64,000 nt of DNA from DATJKD01 sp963728295 (GTDB taxonomy: Bacteria; Pseudomonadota; Gammaproteobacteria; Steroidobacterales; Steroidobacteraceae). Where the stretch lies: assembly GCA_963728295.1 (NCBI GenBank), contig CAVSKB010000011.1:558001-622000 (forward strand). The letters run 5' to 3'. Made by a program: the position numbers and the translations under genes. Positions within the stretch are counted from its first letter, which is position 1; every line of letters starts with the position of its first letter. Below the pieces are notes generated by a model. The model saw only the letters and a program-made list of their open reading frames with translations, did not search any database and was not told the origin of the DNA. This document shows positions 18,085 to 28,492 of this stretch, one piece after another.

Positions 18085-19483
18085 GTGCTCGCCGTCCTCG
18101 CGCTCGTCGGGCGTCCGAATGTCGGCAAATCGACGCTGTTCAACGTGCTCACGCGCACCCGCGACGCACTCGTCGCGGACGTCCCGGGGCTGACGCGTGA
18201 CCGCAAGTACGGCTACGCGCGCGTCGGCGCCCGACCGGCTGTCGTCATCGACACCGGCGGCCTGGTTGAAGGGCCGGACGGCGTCGAGCGACTGACCGCG
18301 ACCCAGACGCGCAAGGCAATCGAGGAGGCGGATCGCGTGCTGCTCGTCGTCGACGGCCGCGCGGGTCTCACGCCGCCCGACCTCCACGTGGCGACACAGC
18401 TGCGCCGCAGCGGCAAGCCCGTGCTGATCGTCGTCAACAAGTCCGAGGGGCTCGAGCCCGGCGTCGGCGGCGGCGGATTTTCACTCGCTGGGTTTCGGCG
18501 AGCCGGTGGCGGTGTCGGCCGCGCACGCGGAAGGGCTCGAGGCGCTGATGAGCCGCGCGCTCGACGGTCTCGCCGCCGGTACCGCCGAGCCAGCCGCGCC
18601 AGAAGAGAATGCGATCCGGGTCGCGGTGATCGGCCGCCCCAACGTCGGCAAGTCGACGCTGATCAACCGCCTGCTCGGCGAGGAACGGATGATCGCGTTC
18701 GACAAGCCAGGAACGACGCGTGACAGCGTCTACGTGCCGTTCGAGCGCGACGGGCAGGCCTATGTGCTCATCGACACCGCCGGCGTGCGCAGGCGTGCGC
18801 GTGTGCATGACGCGATCGAGAAATACAGCATCGTCAAGGCGCTTCAGGCGATCGACGAGGCGCAGATCGTGATCGGCGTGCTGGACGCGCAGGAATCGGT
18901 GTCCGAGCAGGACGCGAGCCTGCTTGGTCTCGTGGCCGCGCAGGGGCGGGGCCTCGTGATCGCGGTCAACAAGTGGGATCGCCTGGCACAGGATCAGCGC
19001 GAGGCGATCCGGTCGGGTCTCGATCTCAGGCTCGATTTCCTGACCTTTGCGCCCGTGCACTTCATCTCGGCCCGGCACGGCACCGGCGTCGGCGAACTGA
19101 TGGAGTCGGTCAGGTCGGCGTACCGCGCAGCGATGCGCGAGCTGCCGACTCCAGCGCTTACCCGGGCGCTCGAGGCCGCGATCACGAGCCACCAACCGCC
19201 GCTGGTGCGGGGCCGCCGCATCAAGCTGCGCTACGCCCACCAGGGCGGCCGGAATCCTCCCGTCGTCGTGATACACGGCAACCAGACCCAGCACGTACCC
19301 GACGCGTACCGCCGTTATCTCGAGAACCACTTCCGGCGCGTGTTCGGGCTCCGCGGGACGCCGATGCGGATCGAGTTCCGCACCGATGAGAATCCTTACG
19401 CGGGCCGGCGCAACGAGCTCACGCCGCGCCAGCAGCGCAAGCGCAACCGCATCGTGCGGAGCCGCAAGCGCGGCAAGCGCTAG
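18085..19483 (+). CDS. der: ribosome-associated GTPase Der (EngA) (one frameshift in this sequence)
   Basis: Der has two tandem GTPase domains and is needed for maturation of the 50S subunit. Both P-loops are present: GRPNVGKSTLFNVL near the N terminus and GRPNVGKSTLINRLLG about 180 residues later. They come with DTGGLVEG and DTAGVRRRARV as G3 motifs, NKSE and NKWD as G4 motifs, and a C-terminal KH-like domain ending in basic residues. The frame breaks in the repeat 18459-18476. Removing one base gives AADFHSLGFGEPVAVSAAHAEGL, the usual linker to G5. The GTG at 18085 gives VLAVLALVGRPNVGKS, so the corrected protein is about 465 residues. Confidence 0.92.
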
Positions 19484-19570
19484 TGCCGCAAGTGCGGCAG
19501 ATAACCTGTGGTTCTGAGCCGCTGCCGGCGCGCGCTTGTGTCCCGGCGCGGCCGGCTTAGACTGCCGTCC

Positions 19571-20701
19571 ATGTCCGTCGCCGTGGTAAAGCCGCACGCA
19601 CCGCCGGAGTTTCCCGCGCGGAAGCTCGTCAGCCTGCCGCAGCCGCTGCGGTTGTATCGCGGCGGTTCGATCGCGAAGCCTGTCGTGGCGTATGAGAGCT
19701 GGGGTAGTCGCAGTGCGGCCGACGACAACACGGTGCTGCTCTTCACCGGGCTGTCGCCGTCCGCGCACGCCGCATCCTCTGCCCTCGATCCGACCGAGGG
19801 CTGGTGGGAGTCGATGATCGGCGAGGGCCGCCCCATCGACACCCTCCGCTGGCACGTGGTCTGCGTCAACTCGCTCGGGAGCCCGTTCGGCTCGTCAAGC
19901 CCCGCCTCGATCGATCCCGCGTCCGGCCGCCCCTACGGAACGTCGTTTCCGGAACTCTCCGTCGAGGACATAGCGAGCGCCGCACGTGAGGCACTGCGGA
20001 CACTCGGCATCGCGCGCGTGGCCTGTGTCCTCGGGCCGTCGCTCGGCGGCATGACGGTGCTGGCGTACTGCACCCAGTACCCCGACGAGGTGGATGCGCT
20101 GATCTCGATCTCAGGCGCGGTCAGCGCATCGGCTCAGGCGATCGCGCTACGCGCGCTGCAGCGTGAGATCGTGCGCAGCGACCCGCAGTGGCGCAACGGC
20201 GAGTACGAACCCGGTCGCGGGCCGCGCACAGGACTTCGCCTCGCACGCAAGCTCGGGACCATCACGTACCGCGGCGCGCGGGAGTTCGACACGCGATTCG
20301 GACGGCGGCGGATCGCCGGAACCGGCGGGCCGGACGGTGAGCCACGCCGCTTCGAAGTCGAGGCCTATCTCGACCACCAGGCGGAACGTTTCTCGGAGAT
20401 CTTCGACGCGAACTGCTTTCTCGCCCTGTCGCGCGCAATGGACGAGTTCGATCTCACGGAGCACGGCGGCACGATCGTCGCGGCGTTTGCCCGTTTCCGC
20501 GCCATGCACGCGCTCGTGATCGGCGTGGAGACGGACATCCTGTTCCCGATCCACCAGCAGCGGGAGATCGGGGCCGGCCTCGAGGCGGCCGGTGCGCAGG
20601 TCGAGTTTCACGCCTTTCCGTCTGTGGCAGGTCACGACTCGTTCCTGGTAGACCTGCCACGCTTCGAAGCGGCGATTGGCGGGTTTCTCGCCCGTCGTTG
20701 A
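19571..20701 (+). CDS. MetX-family alpha/beta-hydrolase acyltransferase (homoserine or serine O-acyltransferase)
   Basis: This 376-residue enzyme belongs to the MetX family, which activates homoserine (acetyl or succinyl) for methionine or, in some relatives, serine for cysteine synthesis. The catalytic triad is visible: nucleophile serine in GPSLGGMTVLAYC, aspartate in VIGVETDILFPIHQQ and histidine in VAGHDSFLVDLP. The loop after the first strand reads TGLSPSAHAAS. Substrate specificity within the family depends on a few residues and cannot be settled by eye. The ATG at 19571 starts MSVAVVKPHAPPEF. It follows der by 87 bases and converges on the M23 peptidase gene. Confidence 0.85.
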   Translation: MSVAVVKPHAPPEFPARKLVSLPQPLRLYRGGSIAKPVVAYESWGSRSAADDNTVLLFTGLSPSAHAASSALDPTEGWWESMIGEGRPIDTLRWHVVCVNSLGSPFGSSSPASIDPASGRPYGTSFPELSVEDIASAAREALRTLGIARVACVLGPSLGGMTVLAYCTQYPDEVDALISISGAVSASAQAIALRALQREIVRSDPQWRNGEYEPGRGPRTGLRLARKLGTITYRGAREFDTRFGRRRIAGTGGPDGEPRRFEVEAYLDHQAERFSEIFDANCFLALSRAMDEFDLTEHGGTIVAAFARFRAMHALVIGVETDILFPIHQQREIGAGLEAAGAQVEFHAFPSVAGHDSFLVDLPRFEAAIGGFLARR

Positions 20702-20716
20702 GTGGCACGGCCGCGG

Positions 20717-21577
20717 TCACTCTCCGACCAGGAGCAGCGCCGGGTCGATCAGCGCGCGGTTGAGCGCAATACCCCAGTGCAGATGCGCGCCGGTGACCCT
20801 GCCGGTCGCGCCGACCAGGCCGAGCTGTGCACCCGCGCCAACCTCGTCGCCGGCTTTGACATCAATTCGGCTCAGGTGGCAGTACATCGCGACCACGCCC
20901 TGGCCGTGATCGACGAAGACCGTCTGACCGTTGAAAAAGAAATCACCGGTGTCGATCACGCGGCCGGGCGCCGGGCTCAGGATTGGCGTCCCTGCCGCAG
21001 CCGCGATATCCATGCCGCTGTGGGGACTGCGCGCCTGACCGTTGAAGAAGCGTCGTAGCCCGAACGAGCTCGAGCGAGTCCCGGCGACGGGCGCTGCGAG
21101 CCGCAGCAATGGCTGCCGATCCACGCTGTACGTCGAAAGCGCCCGGTCGATGCGTGCGCGTTCAGCGGCGATGCGCTCCAGGTCCTGCGGCGACGGATCG
21201 ACGTGCCGCTGGTTCATAACGGTCAGGCGCTGCTCGTCGTAAGCCTTGGACGCTACCTCGAAGACGACGGTGGTGGTAGGCCCGCCGTTCGGGTGATTGA
21301 TCTCGACCGTCTGCGGGCCGGGCGTCGCATCGAGCGGAATTCCGATCACCGCCACGCGCCGTCCGTGCCGCAGCAGCAGCGGCGCGCGGTAACCGTTGAA
21401 CGTCACGCGGGCCTCGCTCGACTCGGGCGGACCCAGGTCCAGGAGCGCGATGCCACCGGGTACGCGGCTCTCGAGCGGCAATGGAAGCTCTTCAGTCGCC
21501 TGCGCAAACGTCGCGAGCAGCAGCGACGCGACGCATGCGATGCCGCGCGAGTTCGATGAGCGCCGTCGCGGTCTCAC
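20717..21577 (-). CDS. secreted M23-family metallopeptidase
   Basis: A 286-residue protein with a hydrophobic signal segment (IACVASLLLATFAQA), an N-terminal beta domain (from LPLESRVPGGIALLDLG) and a C-terminal LytM/M23 domain. The zinc ligands and catalytic residues are seen in PHSGMDIAAAAGTPILSP, then VAMYCHLSRIDV and the terminal GAHLHWGIALN. Such enzymes cut peptidoglycan cross-bridges or activate amidases in the periplasm. The GTG at 21577 overlaps the xseA stop (GTGA), so the gene is coupled to xseA; the same pair occurs in Pseudomonas and Xanthomonas relatives. Confidence 0.9.
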   Translation of the reverse strand: MRPRRRSSNSRGIACVASLLLATFAQATEELPLPLESRVPGGIALLDLGPPESSEARVTFNGYRAPLLLRHGRRVAVIGIPLDATPGPQTVEINHPNGGPTTTVVFEVASKAYDEQRLTVMNQRHVDPSPQDLERIAAERARIDRALSTYSVDRQPLLRLAAPVAGTRSSSFGLRRFFNGQARSPHSGMDIAAAAGTPILSPAPGRVIDTGDFFFNGQTVFVDHGQGVVAMYCHLSRIDVKAGDEVGAGAQLGLVGATGRVTGAHLHWGIALNRALIDPALLLVGE

Positions 21578-22944
21578 GCAGGGTCCCGCGGCTCCGCGCC
21601 GGCCGGTACGTCCGGCGTCGTGGCCGTCACCGTCGCCGCGAGCGAGCCCCGCCAGAGCCGCACGTCCAGAGGCGCGCCGGGCGCGGTTTCGACGGCGTCG
21701 CGCAGCACCCGGCCCCCGCCCGTCATTACGATGGCATAGCCCCGTTCGAGCGTTGCCTCTGGTCCGGTCGCGTGGAGAGTACGGATCGCCGATTCGAGCC
21801 GCCCGCGCGCCGCGAGCAGGTTTCGCCGACCCGCCGCCGCAAGAGCCCGTCGCGCGACGGCGTGCCGCAGGCCCAGGGCGCGCAGACGCAGCGCGGGCGA
21901 GGATCGCTGCAGGAGCGTTGCGGCCTGCGCCGCGAGCGTCCTGCGGCGCGCAAGGCCTGTGCGCACCGCGCGTCGCAGGCGGGTGTCGAGCTCGTCGAGG
22001 CGCTGCGCATGCTGGCGCAGACGTGCGCCCGGATGCGCGCGGGCGAGGCTTCGCGAGCGAAAGCCGAGCGCGGTGGCGAGCTCCTGCAGACGCCTGCGGA
22101 CCGCATAGGTGCCCCGCCGCTCGACGGCCGCGAACGAGCGCAACCACTCGGCCCGGTCGGGCACGACGCGCTCGGCCGCGCCCGAGGGGGTCGGCGCACG
22201 CTCGTCGGCGACGAAATCGACAATGGTGAAATCCGTCTCGTGACCGATGCCGCTCACGACCGGGATCGGGCAGGCGTACACGGCGCGCGCCACGGCCTCG
22301 TCGTTGAAGGACTGCAGATCCTCGAGCGAGCCGCCGCCGCGTGCCAGGATCAGCACGTCGCAGTCGGCGCGGCGCCCGGCGAGCCGCAGCGCATCGACGA
22401 TCTCGCCGGCCGCAAACATGCCCTGCACGGCTACGGGGTAGATCAGGACGGGGACCGGCGGAAAGCGCCTGCGTAGCACGTGCAGGATGTCCCGGATCGC
22501 CGCACCGGTGGGCGTGGTGATGACACCAATCCGGCGTGGGAGCGCGGGCAGTGGTTTGCGGCGCGCCGGGTCGAAGAGTCCCTCGGCAGCGAGGCGCCGC
22601 TTGAGCTCCTCGAAGCGCCGGCGCAGCAGACCTTCGCCAGCATCTTCGAGGTGCTCCACGACGACCTGGAATTCGCCCCGCGCCTCGTACAGGCTGACCC
22701 GTCCGCGTGCGACGACCTTGGCGCCGTCCTGGACGGGCAACCGCACGAGCTGATTGCGGCTGCGGAACATGCAGCAGCGCACCTGCGCCGCGTCGTCCTT
22801 GAGCGAGAAGTACCAGTGGCCGGACGCCGGCCGCGACAGGTTTGACACCTCGCCCTCGAGCCAGAGACTGCCAAAGCCGCGCTCGAGCAGGCTGCGCGCT
22901 TCGCGGTTCAGGCGGCTGACGCTGAAAATCTCGCGCTCAGGCAT
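21574..22944 (-). CDS. xseA: exodeoxyribonuclease VII large subunit XseA
   Basis: XseA is the catalytic large subunit of exonuclease VII, which degrades single-stranded DNA to oligonucleotides; its small subunit XseB is encoded at 53.8-54.0 kb. The OB-fold N terminus reads FSVSRLNREARSLLERGFG...LEGEVSNLSRPASGHWYFSLKD. The nuclease core has ARGGGSLEDLQSFNDE and GIGHETDFTIVDFVADERAPTPSGAAE. A long arginine-rich coiled-coil region follows. I chose the start at 22944 (MPEREIFSVSRLN), which fits the family; in-frame ATGs at 22980 and 22992 would add 12 or 16 residues. Confidence 0.92.
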   Translation of the reverse strand: MPEREIFSVSRLNREARSLLERGFGSLWLEGEVSNLSRPASGHWYFSLKDDAAQVRCCMFRSRNQLVRLPVQDGAKVVARGRVSLYEARGEFQVVVEHLEDAGEGLLRRRFEELKRRLAAEGLFDPARRKPLPALPRRIGVITTPTGAAIRDILHVLRRRFPPVPVLIYPVAVQGMFAAGEIVDALRLAGRRADCDVLILARGGGSLEDLQSFNDEAVARAVYACPIPVVSGIGHETDFTIVDFVADERAPTPSGAAERVVPDRAEWLRSFAAVERRGTYAVRRRLQELATALGFRSRSLARAHPGARLRQHAQRLDELDTRLRRAVRTGLARRRTLAAQAATLLQRSSPALRLRALGLRHAVARRALAAAGRRNLLAARGRLESAIRTLHATGPEATLERGYAIVMTGGGRVLRDAVETAPGAPLDVRLWRGSLAATVTATTPDVPAGAEPRDPA

Positions 22945-23089
22945 GGGCTTGCCGCCCGGTTCGACGCTGATTGAGACCATGACTGGCATCATCGCGGCCG
23001 ACGCCGCCGAGTGTCAAAACGCTCGCTGCCGGTCGCCCAACGAGGGCGGAGTGCTGCGACCCCTCGCAGACCTGCGCGCCGGCGTTCGT

Positions 23090-23118
23090 TTACCGCCACC
23101 GGGCCAGCAGGATAGAAT
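23090..23118 (+). promoter_or_regulatory. possible promoter of guaB
   Basis: TAGAAT at 23113-23118 with a weak -35 (TTACCG) 17 bases upstream and a GC-rich discriminator. The guaB ATG follows 33 bases after the box. No guanine-sensing riboswitch or clear operator is evident in this short leader. Confidence 0.4.
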
Positions 23119-23151
23119 GTCGCGCTTCCTTCTGCGCGACCAAGGCTCCCC

Positions 23152-24621
23152 ATGCTGCGTATCCTCGAGGAAGCACTCACCTTCGACGATGTCCTCCTCG
23201 TGCCGGCCCGCTCCGAGGTCCTGCCAATGGAGGTCAGCCTCGCGACGCGGCTCACGCGCGGCATACGACTGAACCTGCCGGTGGTCTCCGCCGCGATGGA
23301 CACCGTCACCGAGCATCGCCTCGCGATTGCGATGGCGCAGGAAGGCGGCATCGGCATCATCCACAAGAACATGGGTATAGAGTCGCAGGCTCGCGAGGTG
23401 GCGCGAGTCAAGCGTTTCGAAAGCGGGATCATCCACGACCCGATTACCGTCGCGCCGGAGCTGACGATCCGCGACGTGCTGAATCTCACTCGTGCGAAGA
23501 ACATTTCGGGCGTGCCGGTGGTGCGCGACGGCAAGGCGGTCGGCATCGTGACGCACCGCGACCTGCGTTTCGAGACCAAGCTCGACGCGCCGGTGTCGAC
23601 TGTCATGACACCGCGCGAGCGGCTGGTGACGGTGCGCGAGAACTCCCCCAAGGAAGAGGTGCTCGCGCTGCTGCACAAGCATCGCATCGAGAAAGTGCTG
23701 GTCGTCGACCAGGATTTCACGCTCAAGGGCATGATCACGGTCAAGGATTTCCAGAAAGCGACCGAGTTTCCGCGTGCATGCAAGGACGAGCGCGGGGCGC
23801 TGCGGGTCGGTGCGGCCGTCGGCACGGGCCAGGACACGATGGAACGCGTTGCGGCGCTGCGCGAGGCGGGCGCGGACGTGATCGTCGTGGACACCGCGCA
23901 CGGGCATTCACGCGGCGTGATCGACACCGTCGCGCGCATCAAGAGCAAGTGGCCGGCGCAGGAGGTGATCGCAGGCAACATCGTGACGGCCGAGGCCGCG
24001 CAGGCGCTGGTTGACGCGGGTGCCGATGCGGTCAAGGTGGGCATCGGGCCGGGCTCGATCTGCACCACGCGCGTCGTGGCCGGGGTCGGCGTGCCGCAGA
24101 TCAGCGCCGTCGGCAACGTCGCCGCGGCGCTGGCGCGCGACGGGGTGCCGCTGATCGCCGACGGTGGGATCCGCTTCTCGGGTGACCTGGCGAAGGCGAT
24201 CGCCGCCGGCGCGCACTGCGTGATGATCGGCGGGCTGTTTGCAGGCACCGAAGAGTCGCCGGGGGAGGTGGAGCTCTACCAGGGCGCGTCCTACAAGTCC
24301 TATCGTGGTATGGGGTCGCTGGGCGCGATGTCGCAGACTCAGGGGTCGCGCGACCGCTACTTCCAGGACGCAACCGCGGAACTCGAGAAGCTCGTGCCCG
24401 AAGGCGTCGAGGGCCGCGTGCCCTACAAGGGCAGCATCGTCGCGATCCTGCACCAGCTCGCTGGCGGGTTGCGCGCGGCGATGGGCTACACGGGCAGCAA
24501 CGACATCGAGGAAATGCGCACCCGGCCGAAGTTCGTGCGCATCACGAGCGCGGGCGTGCGCGAAAGCCACGTGCACGACGTCTCGATCACCAAGGAAGCG
24601 CCCAATTACCGCGTCAGCTGA
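23152..24621 (+). CDS. guaB: IMP dehydrogenase GuaB
   Basis: GuaB oxidises IMP to XMP with NAD, the committed step of guanine nucleotide synthesis. The 489-residue protein is intact. It shows EALTFDDVLLVPARSEVLP at the N terminus, the paired CBS regulatory domain (about residues 95-205), and the catalytic cysteine loop GIGPGSICTTRVVAGVGVP. IADGGIRFSGDLAKAIAAGA and the flap region with YRGMGSLGAM and VEGRVPYKG follow. guaA follows 13 bases later in the usual guaBA operon. Confidence 0.97.
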   Translation: MLRILEEALTFDDVLLVPARSEVLPMEVSLATRLTRGIRLNLPVVSAAMDTVTEHRLAIAMAQEGGIGIIHKNMGIESQAREVARVKRFESGIIHDPITVAPELTIRDVLNLTRAKNISGVPVVRDGKAVGIVTHRDLRFETKLDAPVSTVMTPRERLVTVRENSPKEEVLALLHKHRIEKVLVVDQDFTLKGMITVKDFQKATEFPRACKDERGALRVGAAVGTGQDTMERVAALREAGADVIVVDTAHGHSRGVIDTVARIKSKWPAQEVIAGNIVTAEAAQALVDAGADAVKVGIGPGSICTTRVVAGVGVPQISAVGNVAAALARDGVPLIADGGIRFSGDLAKAIAAGAHCVMIGGLFAGTEESPGEVELYQGASYKSYRGMGSLGAMSQTQGSRDRYFQDATAELEKLVPEGVEGRVPYKGSIVAILHQLAGGLRAAMGYTGSNDIEEMRTRPKFVRITSAGVRESHVHDVSITKEAPNYRVS

Positions 24622-24634
24622 GCGCCGGTCCGCG

Positions 24635-26223
<1,589 letters not shown>

Positions 26224-26238
26224 GGGCGTCGCCACTGG

Positions 26239-27965
26239 ATGACCAGTCCCATCGGTCGGGATGACTTGCGCCGCCGCCACACCAGCATCCTGGGTCGATT
26301 GGCGGGCAGCTGCGCGCTGCTGATCGCGTCCGTTACCGCGGCGGAAAGTGCCCGCGCCGACGATTTCGATGCAGCCGTTGCCTCACCGCTGGCCGCGGAG
26401 CGCGAACAGGCGGTGGACCGGGTCATCGAGACTCGCGACGCGAGTCCGGAGCTGTTGGCGTCGCTCGCGGTCCTGCTGGACGACGCCGATCTCCACGTGG
26501 CAGGAAAGGCCGCGAAGGCGCTGGGACTGCGCGGCGCCGGGGCATTGGACACGATCGACGGGCTCTTGCGGAATGGCTCGGCACAACAGCGCCGCGGTGC
26601 CACCATTGCCCTGTACCAGACGAATGCCGACATCGCGCGCTTCCTGCCTCTATTGACACGACAGCTGTCGCAGGACGACCCGCTGCTCGTGCGCGCGAGC
26701 CTGTCGGCGCTCTCGCGACTTGGGCCCGGGGCGGCGCCGGCGCTGCCGGCGTTGAAGGGGACGCTGGTGCACCACGACACTGAGATACGCTGGGCGACGC
26801 TGCAGGCCTTTGCCGCGATCGGTCCGGCAGCGCAAGGCGTGGTGCCGGACCTCCTGCCATTCCTGCGTGACGAGGCGCCGGAGCTGCGCCTCGCAGCGGC
26901 AACCGCCGTGCGGCAGATGCAACCGCCACAACCGATCCCCGAGCCGCGGCTCGCCGCCGACATCGACTGGCTGCGTGAGCATGTCCCCCGGCTGATGCGG
27001 GAGTACCACGTACCGGGCGTCTCGATCGCCATCGTGCAACGCGGACGGGTCCGTTGGGCGCAGGGTTTCGGCGTGAGTGACGCGAACCAAAATCAGCCGG
27101 TGACTGTCGAGACGATCTTCGAGGCCTGCTCGATGTCGAAGCCGATCATGGCATTGAGCGCGTTGCAATTGATCCAGGACGGACGGCTGGATCTCGACAC
27201 GCCGCTGACAACCTACCTCGGGCACGATTACCTGCCCGACCAACCGGCGCATCGGCGCATCACGGCGCGGATGGCGCTCACGCACCGCACCGGCCTACCC
27301 AACTGGCGCATGGGCTACGACGACATGGGCGGGCCGCTGCCGCTGCTGTTCGCCCCGGGCTCCGAGTACACCTACTCGGGCGAGGGAATCGTCTTCCTGC
27401 AGCGGGCCATGGAAGCGATTACCGGCGCGCCGCTCGAGCGCCTTGCAGAGGAGGGGCTGTTCGGGCCGCTGGGCCTCACGCACACGAGCTTCGTCTGGAC
27501 CGAAGCTGTTGAGCGCGATCTCGCCAGTGGCCATCGTGAGGACGGGAGCTTCAAGGAGCGGACACGGTACCGCAAGGCCAACGGCGCGTACTCGCTCTAC
27601 ACGACGCCGACGGAGTACGCGCGGCTGATGTTGACGCTCGTGAACACTCGAGCTTGCCCGTGATCGCGCGTTCACCCAGGCGAGCATCGACCTGATGCTG
27701 CAGCGGCATGAGCGCGTCGCCGGACGAAGATGCCGTCCTGCGACCGGGTCTGGCGCGGTCGGTAGCGACCTATCGGGCGCTGGGCTGGAGCCTGGAGGTG
27801 ACCGCCGAGGGCGACATCGTCGAGCACTCGGGCTCCAACAGCTCCGGCTTCAAGGTTTTCGGCCAGCTCAATCCCGCAAAGGGCTCGGGCCTCGTGATCT
27901 TCAGCAACGGCGACAACGGCTCGCGCGTGCGCGAGGCGATCGTTGCGGAGATCGGCGACCTATAG
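26239..27965 (+). CDS. secreted HEAT-repeat / serine beta-lactamase-like fusion (two frameshifts in this sequence)
   Basis: A signal peptide (LAGSCALLIASVTAAESARA) leads into about five HEAT/armadillo-like helical repeats (residues about 50-235; for example EIRWATLQAFAAIGPAAQGV). These are followed by a penicillin-binding-protein/class C beta-lactamase fold of family S12. The SxxK motif is in ACSMSKPIMAL, the tyrosine motif reads YTYSGEGIVFLQ, and the last motif is HSGSNSSGF. Extra bases at 27649 and 27707 break the C-terminal part; removing them gives about 574 residues. Substrate is unknown: esterases, peptidases and transpeptidase-like enzymes share this fold. It sits between guaA and tadA, where other genomes have nothing comparable. 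Confidence 0.8.
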
Positions 27966-28036
27966 GCCGCCCGTTGCCTGAACCAGCGAGTGAGCCATGC
28001 CTGTCGATCGTCCTCCTGCATCGTGTACCGTTAGCC

Positions 28037-28489
28037 ATGCCCGTGGAGGATGAGACTTTCATGCGCCGCGCGCTCGAGCTCGCCCGCCAGGCCGAGACCG
28101 CGGGCGAGGTGCCGGTCGGTGCGGTCATCGTGCGCGACGATGTCATCATCGCCGAAGGCTGGAACCAGCCGATACGCGCGCGCGACCCGAGCGCGCACGC
28201 CGAGATGATCGCGCTGCGGGCCGCCGGACAGGCGCTCTCGAGCTACCGGCTGCTCGACACGACGCTCTACGTCACGCTCGAGCCCTGCGCGATGTGCGCC
28301 GGTGCGATGATCCACGCGCGCGTCCGGCGCCTGGTGTTCGGTGCCACCGATCCGCGCGCGGGCGCTGCCGGCAGCGTCTTCAATGTCGTGCAGCACCCGG
28401 CACTAAACCACCGCATCGAGTTCACCCCAGGGGTCCTCGCGGAGGAGTGCGGCGCGCTGCTCAGGGAGTTCTTCGTCGCGCGGCGCTGA
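28037..28489 (+). CDS. tadA: tRNA-specific adenosine deaminase TadA
   Basis: TadA converts adenosine 34 to inosine in the anticodon of tRNA-Arg(ACG). The 150-residue protein has the zinc-deaminase motifs HAEMIAL (histidine ligand and catalytic glutamate) and TLEPCAMCAGAMIHARV (two cysteine ligands). The start MPVEDETFMRRALELARQAE fits the family. It converges with mltF, with only three bases between their stops. guaA-tadA-mltF-purL proximity is also seen in Pseudomonas. Confidence 0.93.
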   Translation: MPVEDETFMRRALELARQAETAGEVPVGAVIVRDDVIIAEGWNQPIRARDPSAHAEMIALRAAGQALSSYRLLDTTLYVTLEPCAMCAGAMIHARVRRLVFGATDPRAGAAGSVFNVVQHPALNHRIEFTPGVLAEECGALLREFFVARR

Positions 28490-28492
28490 AGC

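Noticed and set aside
20702..20716. Intrinsic terminator between convergent metX-family and M23 genes
   Set aside because: Only 15 bases, with no stem plus T tract on either strand. The other convergent junctions (28490-28492, 60956-60974) likewise show none.
26239..27965. Antibiotic-resistance beta-lactamase
   Set aside because: The S12 fold includes many esterases and peptidases, and the YSG motif and HEAT fusion do not support a resistance call.
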